A stretch of DNA of 18,982 bases from an uncultured Lachnospiraceae bacterium. GTDB lineage: Bacteria; Bacillota; Clostridia; Lachnospirales; Lachnospiraceae. The notes beneath the pieces are model-generated. The model was not told the origin of the DNA, did not search any database, and saw only the letters and a list, made by a program, of their open reading frames with translations. Position numbers and translations under genes: made by a program. The stretch lies in contig CAKQYS010000025.1 of the NCBI GenBank assembly GCA_934293375.1, forward strand, positions 1 to 18,982. The letters are read 5' to 3'. Shown in pieces: positions 1 through 8,692 of this stretch (the stretch's first letter is position 1; each line of letters starts with the position of its first letter).

Positions 1-345
1 GACTTATCTAAAGTTGATTTAGCAACCGATGCGGATAAGGCGAATCATCTGGATGTCTGGACCCGCATCTTTCAAGCAAAGACATGGGGTGATTTGATGG
101 CAGTTGCAGCACAGTACCAGAGTTTTGAACCAACAATCGAAGAAATTGAACACCTGCAGGCAGACGAGCGCGTCAGGCTGCAGTGTGAGGCGCGAGAACG
201 ATCCATGATCCATGAGCGGGTGACGAAGGAGCTGTTAGCGAAGCAGGCGGCGCAACTGAAGGAGCAGGCTGTACAATTGAAGACAAAGGATGCTCAGATC
301 GAACAATTAAAGGCACAACTGGCGTTGTTAACGGGCGAATCCTAA
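1..345 (+). CDS. Rpn-family PD-(D/E)XK nuclease/putative transposase, C-terminal part (5' end outside window)
   Basis: The frame is open from base 1 and ends with TAA at 343-345, so this is the 3' end of a gene that starts outside the window. The visible 114 residues begin with an acidic stretch, then a segment on the pattern RIFQAKTWGDL, and DERVRLQCEARERSM, which resembles the C-terminal region of Rpn (recombination-promoting nuclease / PD-(D/E)XK transposase) proteins common in Lachnospiraceae. The last 40 residues are a Q/K/L-rich heptad-like coiled coil with near-repeats (AAQLKEQAVQLK). The nuclease core itself is not in the window, so the family call rests on the tail alone. A strong hairpin terminator follows after five bases, separating it from malQ. 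Confidence 0.6.
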   Translation, partial: DLSKVDLATDADKANHLDVWTRIFQAKTWGDLMAVAAQYQSFEPTIEEIEHLQADERVRLQCEARERSMIHERVTKELLAKQAAQLKEQAVQLKTKDAQIEQLKAQLALLTGES

Positions 346-350
346 AATGG

Positions 351-378
351 CTCCGTGGGAAAATCCCACGGAGTTTTT
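351..378 (+). terminator. Rho-independent terminator after the Rpn-like gene
   Basis: A perfect 10-bp stem CTCCGTGGGA/TCCCACGGAG with an AAA loop is followed directly by TTTTT. It lies five bases after the stop codon. Confidence 0.9.
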
Positions 379-457
379 ATTATGAAAGGACAGCATCCTA
401 ATGAAATGCAGATACAGAGTAAATTATCATTTGACAGTAACAACATTATATATACCC

Positions 458-486
458 TTGCCTTTCGGCGGCTTCTCTTGTATAAT
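458..486 (+). promoter_or_regulatory. Probable sigma-A promoter for malQ operon
   Basis: A perfect -10 TATAAT (481-486) lies 17 bp downstream of a TTGCCT -35-like hexamer (458-463). This gives a 5' leader of about 80 nt before malQ. A perfect TTGACA at 431-436 has no -10 at suitable spacing and is probably unused. Confidence 0.55.
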
Positions 487-571
487 ATTAGAGGTTATGT
501 CTATTTCCGATATTATGCAGATATTTCGGAACACACACTACACATCGTAACCACTTGGGAGGACATTTGTC

Positions 572-2104
572 ATGACAAATATTACAGGAGCAGAGACTCC
601 AATCGAGAAATATGCCGGTATACTGGCACACCCGACATCCTTTCCCGGACCGTACGGAATCGGTGATCTGGGATATGGTGCTTATCACTTTATTGATTTT
701 CTGAAGAAGTCCGGACTGAATCTCTGGCAGGTATTGCCACTCGGACATACAGGCTTCGGAGATTCCCCGTATCAGCCATTCTCTGCATTCGCAGGACAGC
801 CGCTGATCATCAGCATTGACCACCTGAAGGAATATAACCTGCTGTGGGACTCAGATTTTTCTGAGATGCCGAGCTGGAATCCGGTAGATATAGATTATGG
901 TACTTTGATTGCTTTTAAGACCAGTCTGTTAAAGAAGGCCTATGAGCGATTCATCGATCCTGACCACGCAGACAGACTGAGTACGGATCCTGCACAGATG
1001 GAAGCTTATGAGAAGTTCTGCGAAGAAGAGACATGGCTGACCGACTATGCACTCTTCATGGCCGGCAAAGATTATCATGAGGGTGCCCCTTGGTATCTAT
1101 GGGAGGATTCCCTCAAGAACCCGACGGCAGCCCAGAAGAAAAAATGGATTGAGAAACTCTCTGTTGAGATGGGCTACTATAAGTTCATCCAGTTTCTGTT
1201 CCACAAGGACTGGTATGCATTGAAGGCTTATGCCAATGAACAGGGCATCAAGATTGTCGGTGATATCCCGATCTTTATGTCATGGGACAGTGTAGATGTC
1301 TGGGCAAACAAGAAGCTTTTTGAATTAGATTCCAAGGGATATCCGACCAAAGTAGCCGGTGTTCCGCCAGACTATTTCTCTGCAACCGGTCAGCTCTGGG
1401 GCAATCCTCTCTACAAATGGCCACAACACACCAAGACAAACTATGAATGGTGGACAGAAAGACTACGCCACCAGCTGTCATTAGCAGATTTTGTACGTAT
1501 TGACCACTTCCGTGGTTTTGACAAATACTGGGCTGTTCCATATGGCGAGGAGACCGCCATCAATGGACAGTGGATTGAGGCTCCCGGTGTCAACTTCTTT
1601 ACGCATTTAGAAGCAACCTTAGGCTATGACTGCCCGATCATTGCAGAGGATCTGGGAGAAATCGATCACTCAGTGGTAGAGCTGCGTGATAAGTTTGGAT
1701 TTCCTGGCATGAAGATTCTGCAGTTTGCATTTGAGAATCCGGAAGAAAATGATTTTCTTCCACACAATTATACAAGAAACTGTGTCTGCTACACAGGCAC
1801 ACATGATAACGATACAACGCTCGGCTGGTATAAGAACTGCTACGAAGCATCCAAAGACAAGCTTCGCCGCTACTATTCTACCGATGCAGGTGATATCTGC
1901 TGGGTTATGATCCGCTCATGCTTCTCGTCAGTAGCAAATATGGCGATCGTACCGATGCAGGATATCCTTTGTCTGGATTCCTGGGCACGTATGAACACAC
2001 CGGGTGTGGCAGAAGGCAACTGGTCATGGAGATTTACCGAGGAGGATATGACACCGGCTCTCGAAGAACGCTTATTTGAGACTGCGAAGCTTTATGGTCG
2101 TTAG
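572..2104 (+). CDS. malQ: 4-alpha-glucanotransferase (amylomaltase, GH77)
   Basis: Cytosolic disproportionating enzyme that transfers 1,4-alpha-glucan segments between maltodextrins in glycogen/maltodextrin metabolism. The 510-residue length is normal for bacterial MalQ. Family signatures are visible along the whole protein: an N-terminal HPTSFPGPYGIGDLG block, then WQVLPLGHTGFGDSPYQ, the nucleophile block RIDHFRGF (D311), the acid/base block IIAEDLGEI (E359) and the transition-state block GTHDNDTT (H411, D412). Spacing of these residues fits GH77. The start is fixed by GGGAGGA at 557-563, eight bases upstream of ATG. plsC follows after 26 bp with no terminator between, so the two are probably co-transcribed. 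No other glycogen gene is adjacent. Confidence 0.96.
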   Translation: MTNITGAETPIEKYAGILAHPTSFPGPYGIGDLGYGAYHFIDFLKKSGLNLWQVLPLGHTGFGDSPYQPFSAFAGQPLIISIDHLKEYNLLWDSDFSEMPSWNPVDIDYGTLIAFKTSLLKKAYERFIDPDHADRLSTDPAQMEAYEKFCEEETWLTDYALFMAGKDYHEGAPWYLWEDSLKNPTAAQKKKWIEKLSVEMGYYKFIQFLFHKDWYALKAYANEQGIKIVGDIPIFMSWDSVDVWANKKLFELDSKGYPTKVAGVPPDYFSATGQLWGNPLYKWPQHTKTNYEWWTERLRHQLSLADFVRIDHFRGFDKYWAVPYGEETAINGQWIEAPGVNFFTHLEATLGYDCPIIAEDLGEIDHSVVELRDKFGFPGMKILQFAFENPEENDFLPHNYTRNCVCYTGTHDNDTTLGWYKNCYEASKDKLRRYYSTDAGDICWVMIRSCFSSVANMAIVPMQDILCLDSWARMNTPGVAEGNWSWRFTEEDMTPALEERLFETAKLYGR

Positions 2105-2130
2105 ATCCTTTCATGATTGAGGTTTGATTT

Positions 2131-2868
2131 ATGAGAAGTTTTTTTGTACTGTTATATTTATTTTTATTTCTGATTCTGATGCTTCCGGTACACTTCGTAC
2201 TGTGGCTGATCGGAAAAAAGAATCCCCGGAAGCGTTACGAACTGGGGCAAAAACTGATCCATTGGGGATTTGCCTGTGAGCTGTTTCAAGCTGGCTGTCA
2301 CCTGACCGTACTCGGCAGGGAAAATATCCCGGATGAACCGGTATTGTTCGCATCCAATCACCAGAGTTACTTTGATATCCTGGTCACTCACAATGCGATC
2401 AACCGCCCTGTTGGATTTGTTGCCAAAAAAGAGATGGAACATTTTCCATTGCTTCCCCTCTATATGAAAGATATCGGCTGTATATTCCTGAATCGGACAG
2501 ATCCTCGTGAAGGTGTAAAGGCCATTCTTGCCGGAGCCCAGCTGATTAAGGATGGTCACAGTATGCTGATCTGTCCTGAGGGCACAAGAAGCCGCTGCGA
2601 TGAGATGAATGAATTCAAGGAAGGCAGCCTGAAAATGGCTGAGAAAGCCAAGGTTCCTGTTGTACCTGTTGCCATCCTCGGCACAAACCGGCTGTTAGAG
2701 TGCAGACCCGGATTCCGGATCCGCAAGGGTGATGTCACAGTCATTTTTGGTAAACCATTTCTCGTGTCTGACCTGCCTGCAGAATATAAGCGTCGCTCTG
2801 CGGCCTATGCACAGCTTCAGGTGCGCACCTTGATGGATGAATACATGTCAAACCAGATGAAACAATAA
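2131..2868 (+). CDS. plsC: 1-acyl-sn-glycerol-3-phosphate acyltransferase (PlsC family)
   Basis: Membrane-associated acyltransferase that makes phosphatidic acid from lysophosphatidic acid in phospholipid synthesis. The 245-residue protein opens with a hydrophobic helix (about residues 4-27). It carries the catalytic HX4D motif in NHQSYFD (H77, D82), the FLNRTD acceptor-binding block (119-124), and the PEGTRSR block (149-155), which together define the PlsC/LPLAT family. The ribosome site TGAGGT (2118-2123) is modest, eight bases before ATG. It sits 26 bp after malQ and 28 bp before the next gene, consistent with a three-gene operon. The exact acyl acceptor cannot be read from sequence. Confidence 0.88.
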   Translation: MRSFFVLLYLFLFLILMLPVHFVLWLIGKKNPRKRYELGQKLIHWGFACELFQAGCHLTVLGRENIPDEPVLFASNHQSYFDILVTHNAINRPVGFVAKKEMEHFPLLPLYMKDIGCIFLNRTDPREGVKAILAGAQLIKDGHSMLICPEGTRSRCDEMNEFKEGSLKMAEKAKVPVVPVAILGTNRLLECRPGFRIRKGDVTVIFGKPFLVSDLPAEYKRRSAAYAQLQVRTLMDEYMSNQMKQ

Positions 2869-2896
2869 AATCAAGAGATCAAAAGGAGGTTATATT

Positions 2897-3421
2897 ATGA
2901 CCGGAGGACAAATCGCAATCCTCGTTATCGTGATTGCATTAATCGTAATTGCCGTGCTATACTTTGTGGGTAATAAGCTTCAAAAAAAGCAAAGTGCACA
3001 GCGTGAACAGATGGAGGCTGCCGCACAGCCATGTACCATGATGATCATCGACAAAAAGATGATGAAGATGAAGGATGCCAATCTGCCAAAGGCGGTTGTA
3101 GAACAGGCGCCAAAGCGTATGCAGAATGTGAAGCTTCCTATCGTAAAGGCTAAGATCGGTCCACAGATCACAAATCTGATCTGTGATGATGCCATCTTCC
3201 CGGACCTTCCTACACGCGGAGAAGTAAAAGCAATGCTAAGCGGTATCTATATCGTCAGTGTCAAAAATGTTCGTGGTAAGGTGGATCAGTCACCAGCCAA
3301 GACAACATTTGCACAGAAGATGCGATTAAGACAGCGCAAGTATGAAAAGCAGCTTGCCGAGGAAGAGAAGAAGGCTGCAGAAGCAAAGGCGGAAAAGCAG
3401 GCAAAGAAAAAGAAAAAATAA
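2897..3421 (+). CDS. Small membrane-anchored, lysine-rich protein of unknown function
   Basis: The protein has 174 residues. Residues 5-26 form one strongly hydrophobic helix (IAILVIVIALIVIAVLYFV core) with no lipobox or clear cleavage site, so it is probably an N-terminal membrane anchor with the bulk in the cytoplasm. The middle (about 45-135) looks like a small folded domain. The last 40 residues are a charged E/K/A coiled coil ending in a run of lysines. The start is well supported by AGGAGGT at 2884-2890. It is the last gene before a strong terminator, so it probably shares the malQ-plsC transcript. I do not recognise a named family. Confidence 0.8.
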   Translation: MTGGQIAILVIVIALIVIAVLYFVGNKLQKKQSAQREQMEAAAQPCTMMIIDKKMMKMKDANLPKAVVEQAPKRMQNVKLPIVKAKIGPQITNLICDDAIFPDLPTRGEVKAMLSGIYIVSVKNVRGKVDQSPAKTTFAQKMRLRQRKYEKQLAEEEKKAAEAKAEKQAKKKKK

Positions 3422-3432
3422 TCTGATACACA

Positions 3433-3462
3433 AAACGGCTCCGGGAAATCCCGGAGCCGTTT
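3433..3462. terminator. Bidirectional Rho-independent terminator between convergent operons
   Basis: An 11-bp GC-rich stem ACGGCTCCGGG/CCCGGAGCCGT, extended by A-T pairs, encloses an AAAT loop. The rightward operon ends at 3421 and the leftward operon ends at 3492. Flanking A and T runs allow termination in both directions, though the U-tracts are short. Confidence 0.8.
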
Positions 3463-3491
3463 CGTATATGATGCATATTATGTACTAGGTT

Positions 3492-3947
3492 TTATCTGAC
3501 TCTCCGTCGCTTCAAGGTGTCCAACTTATCCCGATGCTCTACCGACTCAACCTTCACCGCTACATGACATTCCCTTGAATCCTTGTCGCCAAACGAAAGT
3601 GTATAATAGATATCCATCTCCATCAGATCCTCATGATCCCGAAGCTCGTAATGATCTGTAATGATCTCTAAGTTAATCGGTCCATATGGGGTCTGATACT
3701 CTGTCAGAGTCATCATATCCGAATCAAAGGTCATCCGGCTGTTGACCGCACCTTTCTTACTCATCTCAAACACCTTGTCATCAAAACAAATGCGGTTCTT
3801 CACCACACTGCCCGACTCGTCCGGCTGTTCTTCATAAAAGACATAATGTTTGTCATCTTTATAAAAGTAACTGCCCGATACCATTAGCTCGATCGGGTGT
3901 TCCGCGTCCTGACTTCCTAGAACTGTCACTACAACATCCTTTGTCAT
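3492..3947 (-). CDS. DUF1934 (YwiB-like) domain protein
   Basis: A 151-residue soluble protein with no signal peptide or membrane helix. It begins VVVTVLGSQ and continues with alternating hydrophobic strands (ELMVSGSYFYK, HYVFYEE, NRICFD, RMTFDSDMMTLTEYQTPYGP, MDIYYTLSF), the calycin-like beta-barrel pattern of DUF1934/YwiB. Members have no firmly assigned function. It is the last gene of the leftward lipid kinase - ddl operon, 14 bp after ddl, with an AAGGA-type ribosome site. DUF1934 genes often travel with core cell-wall or translation genes in Firmicutes, which the ddl neighbour fits. Confidence 0.8.
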   Translation of the reverse strand: MTKDVVVTVLGSQDAEHPIELMVSGSYFYKDDKHYVFYEEQPDESGSVVKNRICFDDKVFEMSKKGAVNSRMTFDSDMMTLTEYQTPYGPINLEIITDHYELRDHEDLMEMDIYYTLSFGDKDSRECHVAVKVESVEHRDKLDTLKRRRVR

Positions 3948-3961
3948 ACACTCAATCCTTC

Positions 3962-5014
3962 CTATCTGTTGTGTGCCATTGAGATCAATCGTGCTACCAA
4001 TGTTTTCTTATCAATACCCTCTGCCTCCCACAACATCGGATACATACTGATCGATGTAAATCCCGGCAATGTATTGAGCTCATTAAATATTACACGATTG
4101 GTGCCATGCTCCAGAAAGAAATCCACTCTGGCAAGTCCCTTGCCATCCACTGCCATAAAAATCTCTTTGGCAGCCCGTCTGATCTCCTCCGTCTTGCCCT
4201 CCGGAAGATCCGGTCCAATAACCGTCTTGGAATCTGCATTGTGATACTTTGCTTCGTAATCGTAAAATGCCGCTTCCTCTGCGGCCAGAATCTCACCCAC
4301 GCCGGATGCCTCTACGCTATCATTTCCCAGAACCGCACATTCCAGCTCACGCCCAACAATCGTCTCCTCCACCAGAATCTTAGAGTCATGCATTGCTGCC
4401 AGCTTCAGGCTGTCAGACAATTCCTGTCTGTTCTCTGCCTTAGATACACCCTGTGATGAACCGGCATTGGACGGCTTCACAAATACCGGATAAGCAAGCT
4501 TCGACTCCACGCGTGCGACAACAGCATCCATGTCTGCCAATTCACGACTTCTAATATCAACATACTGTGCCTGTGCAATGCCCAAACGATCTACAATGAT
4601 CTTCGTATATACCTTATCCATGGATACAGCACTCGCCAGTACACCACATCCTACATAAGGAATCTTCGCCAGCTCAAATAATCCCTGTACCGTTCCGTCT
4701 TCGCCATACAGTCCATGCAACACAGGAAATGCCACATCGATTTGGATATGCTCGGTATTCTGTCCATCAAAAACAAGGAGCTCCTTCTTCGTTGCATCCG
4801 GTGATAACACCGCTCCCTTTCCGGACTGTTTCCACGCACCACTCTCAATATCCTCGATCTGATCTATATACAGCCACTGTCCTTCTTTCGTAATTCCAAC
4901 CAGATGCATCTGAAATTCTGATGTATCTATCTGCTTCGCTACTGTCACTACTGATACGCAGGACACCTCATGTTCTGATGACTGTCCTCCAAATAATAAT
5001 AAAATCTGTCTCAT
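3962..5014 (-). CDS. ddl: D-alanine--D-alanine ligase
   Basis: ATP-grasp enzyme that makes D-Ala-D-Ala for peptidoglycan precursors in the cytoplasm. The 350-residue protein shows the N-terminal LLFGGQSSEHEVS block (6-18), LHGLYGEDGTVQG (99-111), the ATP-binding VFVKPSNAGSSQGVS block (177-191), LVEETIVGRELE (214-225), the omega-loop YDYEAKY (251-257), and Mg-binding D298, E312 and N314 in VDFFLE and NELNTLPGFT. The last tyrosine of EAKY (Y257) is the residue found in D-Ala-D-Ala ligases; D-Ala-D-Lac ligases such as that of Leuconostoc have phenylalanine there, so vancomycin-type depsipeptide synthesis is not suggested. AGGGAGA precedes ATG. It lies 15 bp after the lipid kinase gene. Confidence 0.96.
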   Translation of the reverse strand: MRQILLLFGGQSSEHEVSCVSVVTVAKQIDTSEFQMHLVGITKEGQWLYIDQIEDIESGAWKQSGKGAVLSPDATKKELLVFDGQNTEHIQIDVAFPVLHGLYGEDGTVQGLFELAKIPYVGCGVLASAVSMDKVYTKIIVDRLGIAQAQYVDIRSRELADMDAVVARVESKLAYPVFVKPSNAGSSQGVSKAENRQELSDSLKLAAMHDSKILVEETIVGRELECAVLGNDSVEASGVGEILAAEEAAFYDYEAKYHNADSKTVIGPDLPEGKTEEIRRAAKEIFMAVDGKGLARVDFFLEHGTNRVIFNELNTLPGFTSISMYPMLWEAEGIDKKTLVARLISMAHNR

Positions 5015-5029
5015 TGTTCTCCCTTTCTG

Positions 5030-5947
5030 TCACTTCACAAATCTAAGTCCTGACCGGCACTGTAATGTCAATTCAGTCACCCTGCACGGCGTATCCCCAT
5101 CAATATGGAACCATTGGTACTCCTGCGTCCGGATATGTAGTCTCCTGCAGCGATGCAATGTAATCTCCCGAAATAGCGTATGCTTTCTGAAATAGACCAG
5201 CATAACCGCCAGCAAAAGCCGTATCTTCGACATACCCTGTACCAGACATACATCAAACATACCATCCACTGGATCTGCGTCCGGACAAAACGGTACTCCG
5301 CCGCCTTCCATCTCATGCAGCATCCCAACCGAAAAAAACATCTTTGGAACCGTCATCCCCTCTGCATCATCCATTGTGATCACTGCCCCCGGCGAACGCC
5401 TTGAAAATATCTGCTTAATGCCAATCGCCACATACACAAGCTTCCCAAGATGTACTTTGTTCAACACCTGCTTGAGTCTGCTCCTTGACACCTCTTCACA
5501 AATATCAGCATCATAACCGATACCACAGCTGATCAGAAACCGTTGGGTGACAAGCTCTCCATTCTGCTCGTAAGTCGCCTCTCCATAATCCAGCAGATGT
5601 TCCTCCGGTTCATACAGTATATGCCGCAATTTCTTCTGCATATTCCCGGATATCTTCATATTTCTCGCAAAGTCATTTCCGGATCCGGTTCTAATACAGG
5701 AAAGCACGGTGTTCTCAAAATCAGAGATCCCCTGCAACACCGCATTCAGCGTACCATCCCCACCCAGAATGACCAGATGCACAGGTTGTTTCGTAAGTGT
5801 ATTACACAGCCTGATCACATCTGTCCGGGACTTGGGAATATGCACATGATACTCTATATTCTCCTCTTCCAATATCCGTTCCACCTGTTTCCAAAGGCTC
5901 GTTCCCCTCCCGGAACAGGCAGCCGGATTCACAATGAATTCATACAT
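5030..5947 (-). CDS. Diacylglycerol/lipid kinase family protein (DagK/YegS/BmrU-like)
   Basis: Probable cytosolic or membrane-peripheral lipid kinase that phosphorylates diacylglycerol or a related lipid. The DAGK catalytic domain is clear: FIVNPAACSGRG at the N-terminus, the ATP-binding GGDGTLN loop, and TGSGNDFAR about 20 residues further on. The C-terminal half is beta-rich as in YegS-type kinases and ends with IDGDTPC. I prefer the ATG at 5947 (protein starts MYEFIVNP, usual for the family). An ATG at 5959 adds four residues but has AGG directly abutting it, so its ribosome spacing is poor. It is first in an operon with ddl and the DUF1934 gene. Confidence 0.87.
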   Translation of the reverse strand: MYEFIVNPAACSGRGTSLWKQVERILEEENIEYHVHIPKSRTDVIRLCNTLTKQPVHLVILGGDGTLNAVLQGISDFENTVLSCIRTGSGNDFARNMKISGNMQKKLRHILYEPEEHLLDYGEATYEQNGELVTQRFLISCGIGYDADICEEVSRSRLKQVLNKVHLGKLVYVAIGIKQIFSRRSPGAVITMDDAEGMTVPKMFFSVGMLHEMEGGGVPFCPDADPVDGMFDVCLVQGMSKIRLLLAVMLVYFRKHTLFREITLHRCRRLHIRTQEYQWFHIDGDTPCRVTELTLQCRSGLRFVK

Positions 5948-5979
5948 AACATTCTTCATCCTATTGCCAATCTGAATGT

Positions 5980-6008
5980 ATTATACTCTATTTACGCTTA
6001 ATAATCCA
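5980..6008 (-). promoter_or_regulatory. Probable promoter of the lipid kinase - ddl - DUF1934 operon
   Basis: Read on the minus strand, a perfect TATAAT -10 lies at 5985-5980, with a weak TGGATT in the -35 position (6008-6003) at 17-bp spacing. It is about 20-30 bp upstream of the first ribosome site. The -35 is poor, so confidence is moderate. Confidence 0.4.
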
Positions 6009-6041
6009 GCTTGAGTAGCAAAATACTTCAAACCATCATAC

Positions 6042-6074
6042 GAAAAAGGATCATTACACAAATGCAATGATCCT
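6042..6074 (-). terminator. Terminator of cassette 1
   Basis: On the minus strand a 9-bp stem AGGATCATT/AATGATCCT with a 10-base loop is followed by TTTTT. It begins seven bases after the stop of the solute-binding-like gene. The same hairpin follows the paralogous gene at 12361-12394. Confidence 0.85.
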
Positions 6075-6080
6075 GTTATA

Positions 6081-7409
6081 TTACCGGTTCTCATTCATAT
6101 AAGTCTCCACCCGGCTGTTGATCGTCTCGCCGACACGGTCTATAGAGCAGTCGCCGTTAAAATAGGCAGAGACCTCATCGTATATAATATCACCTATATT
6201 GTGATCAACCTTCCAACAATGCTTTGCCCCTAATACTAACTGTTCCACCAGATCCGCTTCTTCCTGTGACAATGAATCATAGATCAGATCCGGAGACGAA
6301 ATAATCGGCTCTATTTGCGTACCATACGCATCTGTATAAGGCTCCGTCGCCATGGCAGCCTGCTTCTGCATTGCAAAAATATCCTTACGAACGGAAAGCC
6401 ATCTCGTCTGTTGACAAAATGTATACTGGGCATCTTTTGTAAACATAGAACGGATAAACGACCACGCTGCGTCCTGATATTCTGATTTAGAAGAAATTCC
6501 AATACAGTCCTGAAAATTCATATAACTGCTATCCCCATATGCATTTGGAAATCCGATATAGCAAAGATCCTGCCCAAATATTCTTGTAAACTGTTCGATA
6601 TCCGAAAAATGCTGAAAGGAACCACTGGAAAGAATATATTTGTCATCCTTAAATTCATCAATCCACTCCTGTCCGGTCGGTAGCCGATCTGAGTTCTTCA
6701 CACCCCGGTCACAATACTGTAATATTCTCCGAAACAACGCAGAATCAAAATCCGCCTTCCCGGTATCCCAGTCCACAAATTCCGAATATCCACAGACGAA
6801 GAACTGATCAAACATGGTCATTTTGTCATTTTCATAAAACAACGGCACCTCTGTTTTCTCTGCAAAGGCAATCATCTCCTCCTTCGTCCAGCCATTATGA
6901 AACTGTCCCACTGTCTGCTCCTTACCAAATAATACATTGATATAATAATCCAGTGCCATATAATATAGCTTATCATCCTGAAGCCATGCAGACATCACGC
7001 TTTCCATAAAATCATCTCTGTCAAGTTCCTCATCGGCATCTAAATAGGACTGCATATCTGTGAGCAGTCCTGTATGGATCAGTCTGTCCAGTCTGGATCT
7101 ATCCGTCACAATGATATCCGGCGTCTTTCCGGCTGACATATCCAGTCCAAATGCCGTATCACAGTCCTCATTCTCTGCATAATCCCGGATCTCTATCCGA
7201 TAGGTGTCATTTGTCTGATTAAATGCATCCACATACTGGCTGATCTGCGAACTCAGGGTATTATAGTTATAATTTCCCAATGTCAGTACGGTTCTGTTAT
7301 CCTGTTCCTGCGTGGTCTCGGACTTCTTGTCCGCCCCACAGCCGGACAACACAACCATACCAAGTGCCATTCCAACCACCAGATAATTCCTGATTTTTCT
7401 CCCAAGCAT
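6081..7409 (-). CDS. Extracellular solute-binding-like lipoprotein, cassette 1
   Basis: The 442-residue protein starts with a lipoprotein signal (KKIR-type basic N-terminus, hydrophobic core, lipobox LSGC with C24 as lipid-modified residue) and is therefore anchored on the outer face of the membrane. The rest resembles family-1 bacterial solute-binding proteins: TLGNYNYN, AFNQTNDTYRIEIRDY, PDIIV, NGWTKEEMIAFAE, FVDWDTGKADFD, and a C-terminal VGETINSRVETYMNE helix. No permease or ATPase gene lies nearby, so a transport role is not supported by context. The start is the ATG at 7409, eight bases after TAAGGAGGG; the longer frame from 7454 would overlap the preceding gene. Paralogue of 12398-13720; both C-termini are nearly identical. 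Ligand unknown. Confidence 0.85.
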   Translation of the reverse strand: MLGRKIRNYLVVGMALGMVVLSGCGADKKSETTQEQDNRTVLTLGNYNYNTLSSQISQYVDAFNQTNDTYRIEIRDYAENEDCDTAFGLDMSAGKTPDIIVTDRSRLDRLIHTGLLTDMQSYLDADEELDRDDFMESVMSAWLQDDKLYYMALDYYINVLFGKEQTVGQFHNGWTKEEMIAFAEKTEVPLFYENDKMTMFDQFFVCGYSEFVDWDTGKADFDSALFRRILQYCDRGVKNSDRLPTGQEWIDEFKDDKYILSSGSFQHFSDIEQFTRIFGQDLCYIGFPNAYGDSSYMNFQDCIGISSKSEYQDAAWSFIRSMFTKDAQYTFCQQTRWLSVRKDIFAMQKQAAMATEPYTDAYGTQIEPIISSPDLIYDSLSQEEADLVEQLVLGAKHCWKVDHNIGDIIYDEVSAYFNGDCSIDRVGETINSRVETYMNENR

Positions 7410-7434
7410 CCACATTTCCCTCCTTACCGGCTGA

Positions 7435-8664
7435 TCACTTTTCTGCAGTTGCATCCTCTGTAACGGCTTTCCCTTCTTTTCCGTAAAATGTCAATACATC
7501 TGCACTTTCTCCTGCATATTCCGTAAAATTATCCTGTATAAAGGAGGTCTTATCTGCAATCTTATACACTCCCGGATCATCCGAATAATCCGTTACGGTC
7601 TCATAATCCGTCTCGTCAACTGCCACGGATTGTTCGCCTACCCCCACAATATACGGACTATGTGCAACATCCTTCTTGGATACCAGAAGGGTTCCGTCCT
7701 TATAAGAGTACAGATAATTTCTCGGATCCTCGCCGTCTGTCGAAAAACTGATATAATCCGGCAGCAGCAGTCCCAGCATATTGGATGTCAATACGGTCTT
7801 TACTTCTCCGGTTTCCATATCCATATAATTATAATCAGTACCATCATCAATGTAATAAAATGCATTCCCATACAGATATCCCATATCTGCATAACTGTTT
7901 AACTGCAAACCCTTCATCTGTGTAAGCTCCTGTTTTTTGCAATCCAGCTCATAAAAATCCGTAAACTCCTGTATTTCATCTGCATCATTCCGTATCTTAT
8001 ACGCATAGCTGACACACAGTGCCTTTTGATCTTTATAATCTCCATCCGTGATCATTAGCGCATTCCCAAGCTGCGTTTCACTGCCTGTGAATGACTGCAG
8101 CATCTTCTTTTCGCCGGTATCGGTATTCACACACCACAACTGGCACTCACAATAAGAATACCCTAATCCATCAATCACTATGTCCTCCCCGCGTGGTATT
8201 ATGGTAGTATAATATAATATGGAGTTTTTCATAGCCATGGAATTGATCATAGCGTCTTCTTCATATTCTTCAACAAGCGTTTGCAGCTTCTTAGTTTCCG
8301 GATCCCATCTTTGAATTGACCATACATCTATCACCGTTCCATCGGCTTCCCTCATCTCTGACGACAAAATATACGGTGCACCCTGATGATACATTGTATA
8401 ACACAAATATTGTGCATCATTGACTGTATATATTTCTTCCATCTGATCTGCCTGATGCTTTGCATCTATATATACCACATTAGAATACCGCAAATGATAA
8501 TAGCCTTTCCCGTCAAACGCATTTCTGGTCCCCATATTCGATGCAACATGAATCTCACTGGAATCTGGTGTCGCATCTGCAGCATCATTATACGAAGCTA
8601 ACCCACAGCCTGCAAACAGACACATGCATGCACACCCCAGTATCACAAGCATTCTTTTTTTCAT
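7435..8664 (-). CDS. Beta-propeller-like lipoprotein of unknown function, cassette 1
   Basis: The 409-residue protein has a lipoprotein signal with C20 in LFAGC, so it should be surface-anchored. The body is a series of beta-strand/Tyr-rich units (YYTTIIPRGED, LWCVNTDTGEKK, FYYIDDGTDYNYMDMETGE, NYLYSYKDGTLL) on the pattern of the DUF5050/prolow-density-receptor-like beta-propellers of clostridia; this is a fold-level guess. GGAGG lies five bases before ATG. It ends 25 bp before the solute-binding-like gene, so the two lipoproteins are certainly coupled. It is homologous to residues 1-390 of the paralogue at 13733-15568, for example in GESADVL versus GESSDML, but lacks that protein's extra C-terminal domain. 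Confidence 0.75.
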   Translation of the reverse strand: MKKRMLVILGCACMCLFAGCGLASYNDAADATPDSSEIHVASNMGTRNAFDGKGYYHLRYSNVVYIDAKHQADQMEEIYTVNDAQYLCYTMYHQGAPYILSSEMREADGTVIDVWSIQRWDPETKKLQTLVEEYEEDAMINSMAMKNSILYYTTIIPRGEDIVIDGLGYSYCECQLWCVNTDTGEKKMLQSFTGSETQLGNALMITDGDYKDQKALCVSYAYKIRNDADEIQEFTDFYELDCKKQELTQMKGLQLNSYADMGYLYGNAFYYIDDGTDYNYMDMETGEVKTVLTSNMLGLLLPDYISFSTDGEDPRNYLYSYKDGTLLVSKKDVAHSPYIVGVGEQSVAVDETDYETVTDYSDDPGVYKIADKTSFIQDNFTEYAGESADVLTFYGKEGKAVTEDATAEK

Positions 8665-8692
8665 AACATCCTCCGTCCTGATTTTATATAAA

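Noticed and set aside
3962..5014. D-Ala-D-Lac (vancomycin-resistance type) ligase
   Set aside because: The omega-loop has EAKY with tyrosine (Y257) and there are no van-type neighbours.
6081..8664. Sugar ABC importer operon
   Set aside because: Only solute-binding-like and propeller-like lipoproteins are present; there is no permease or ATPase within the window.
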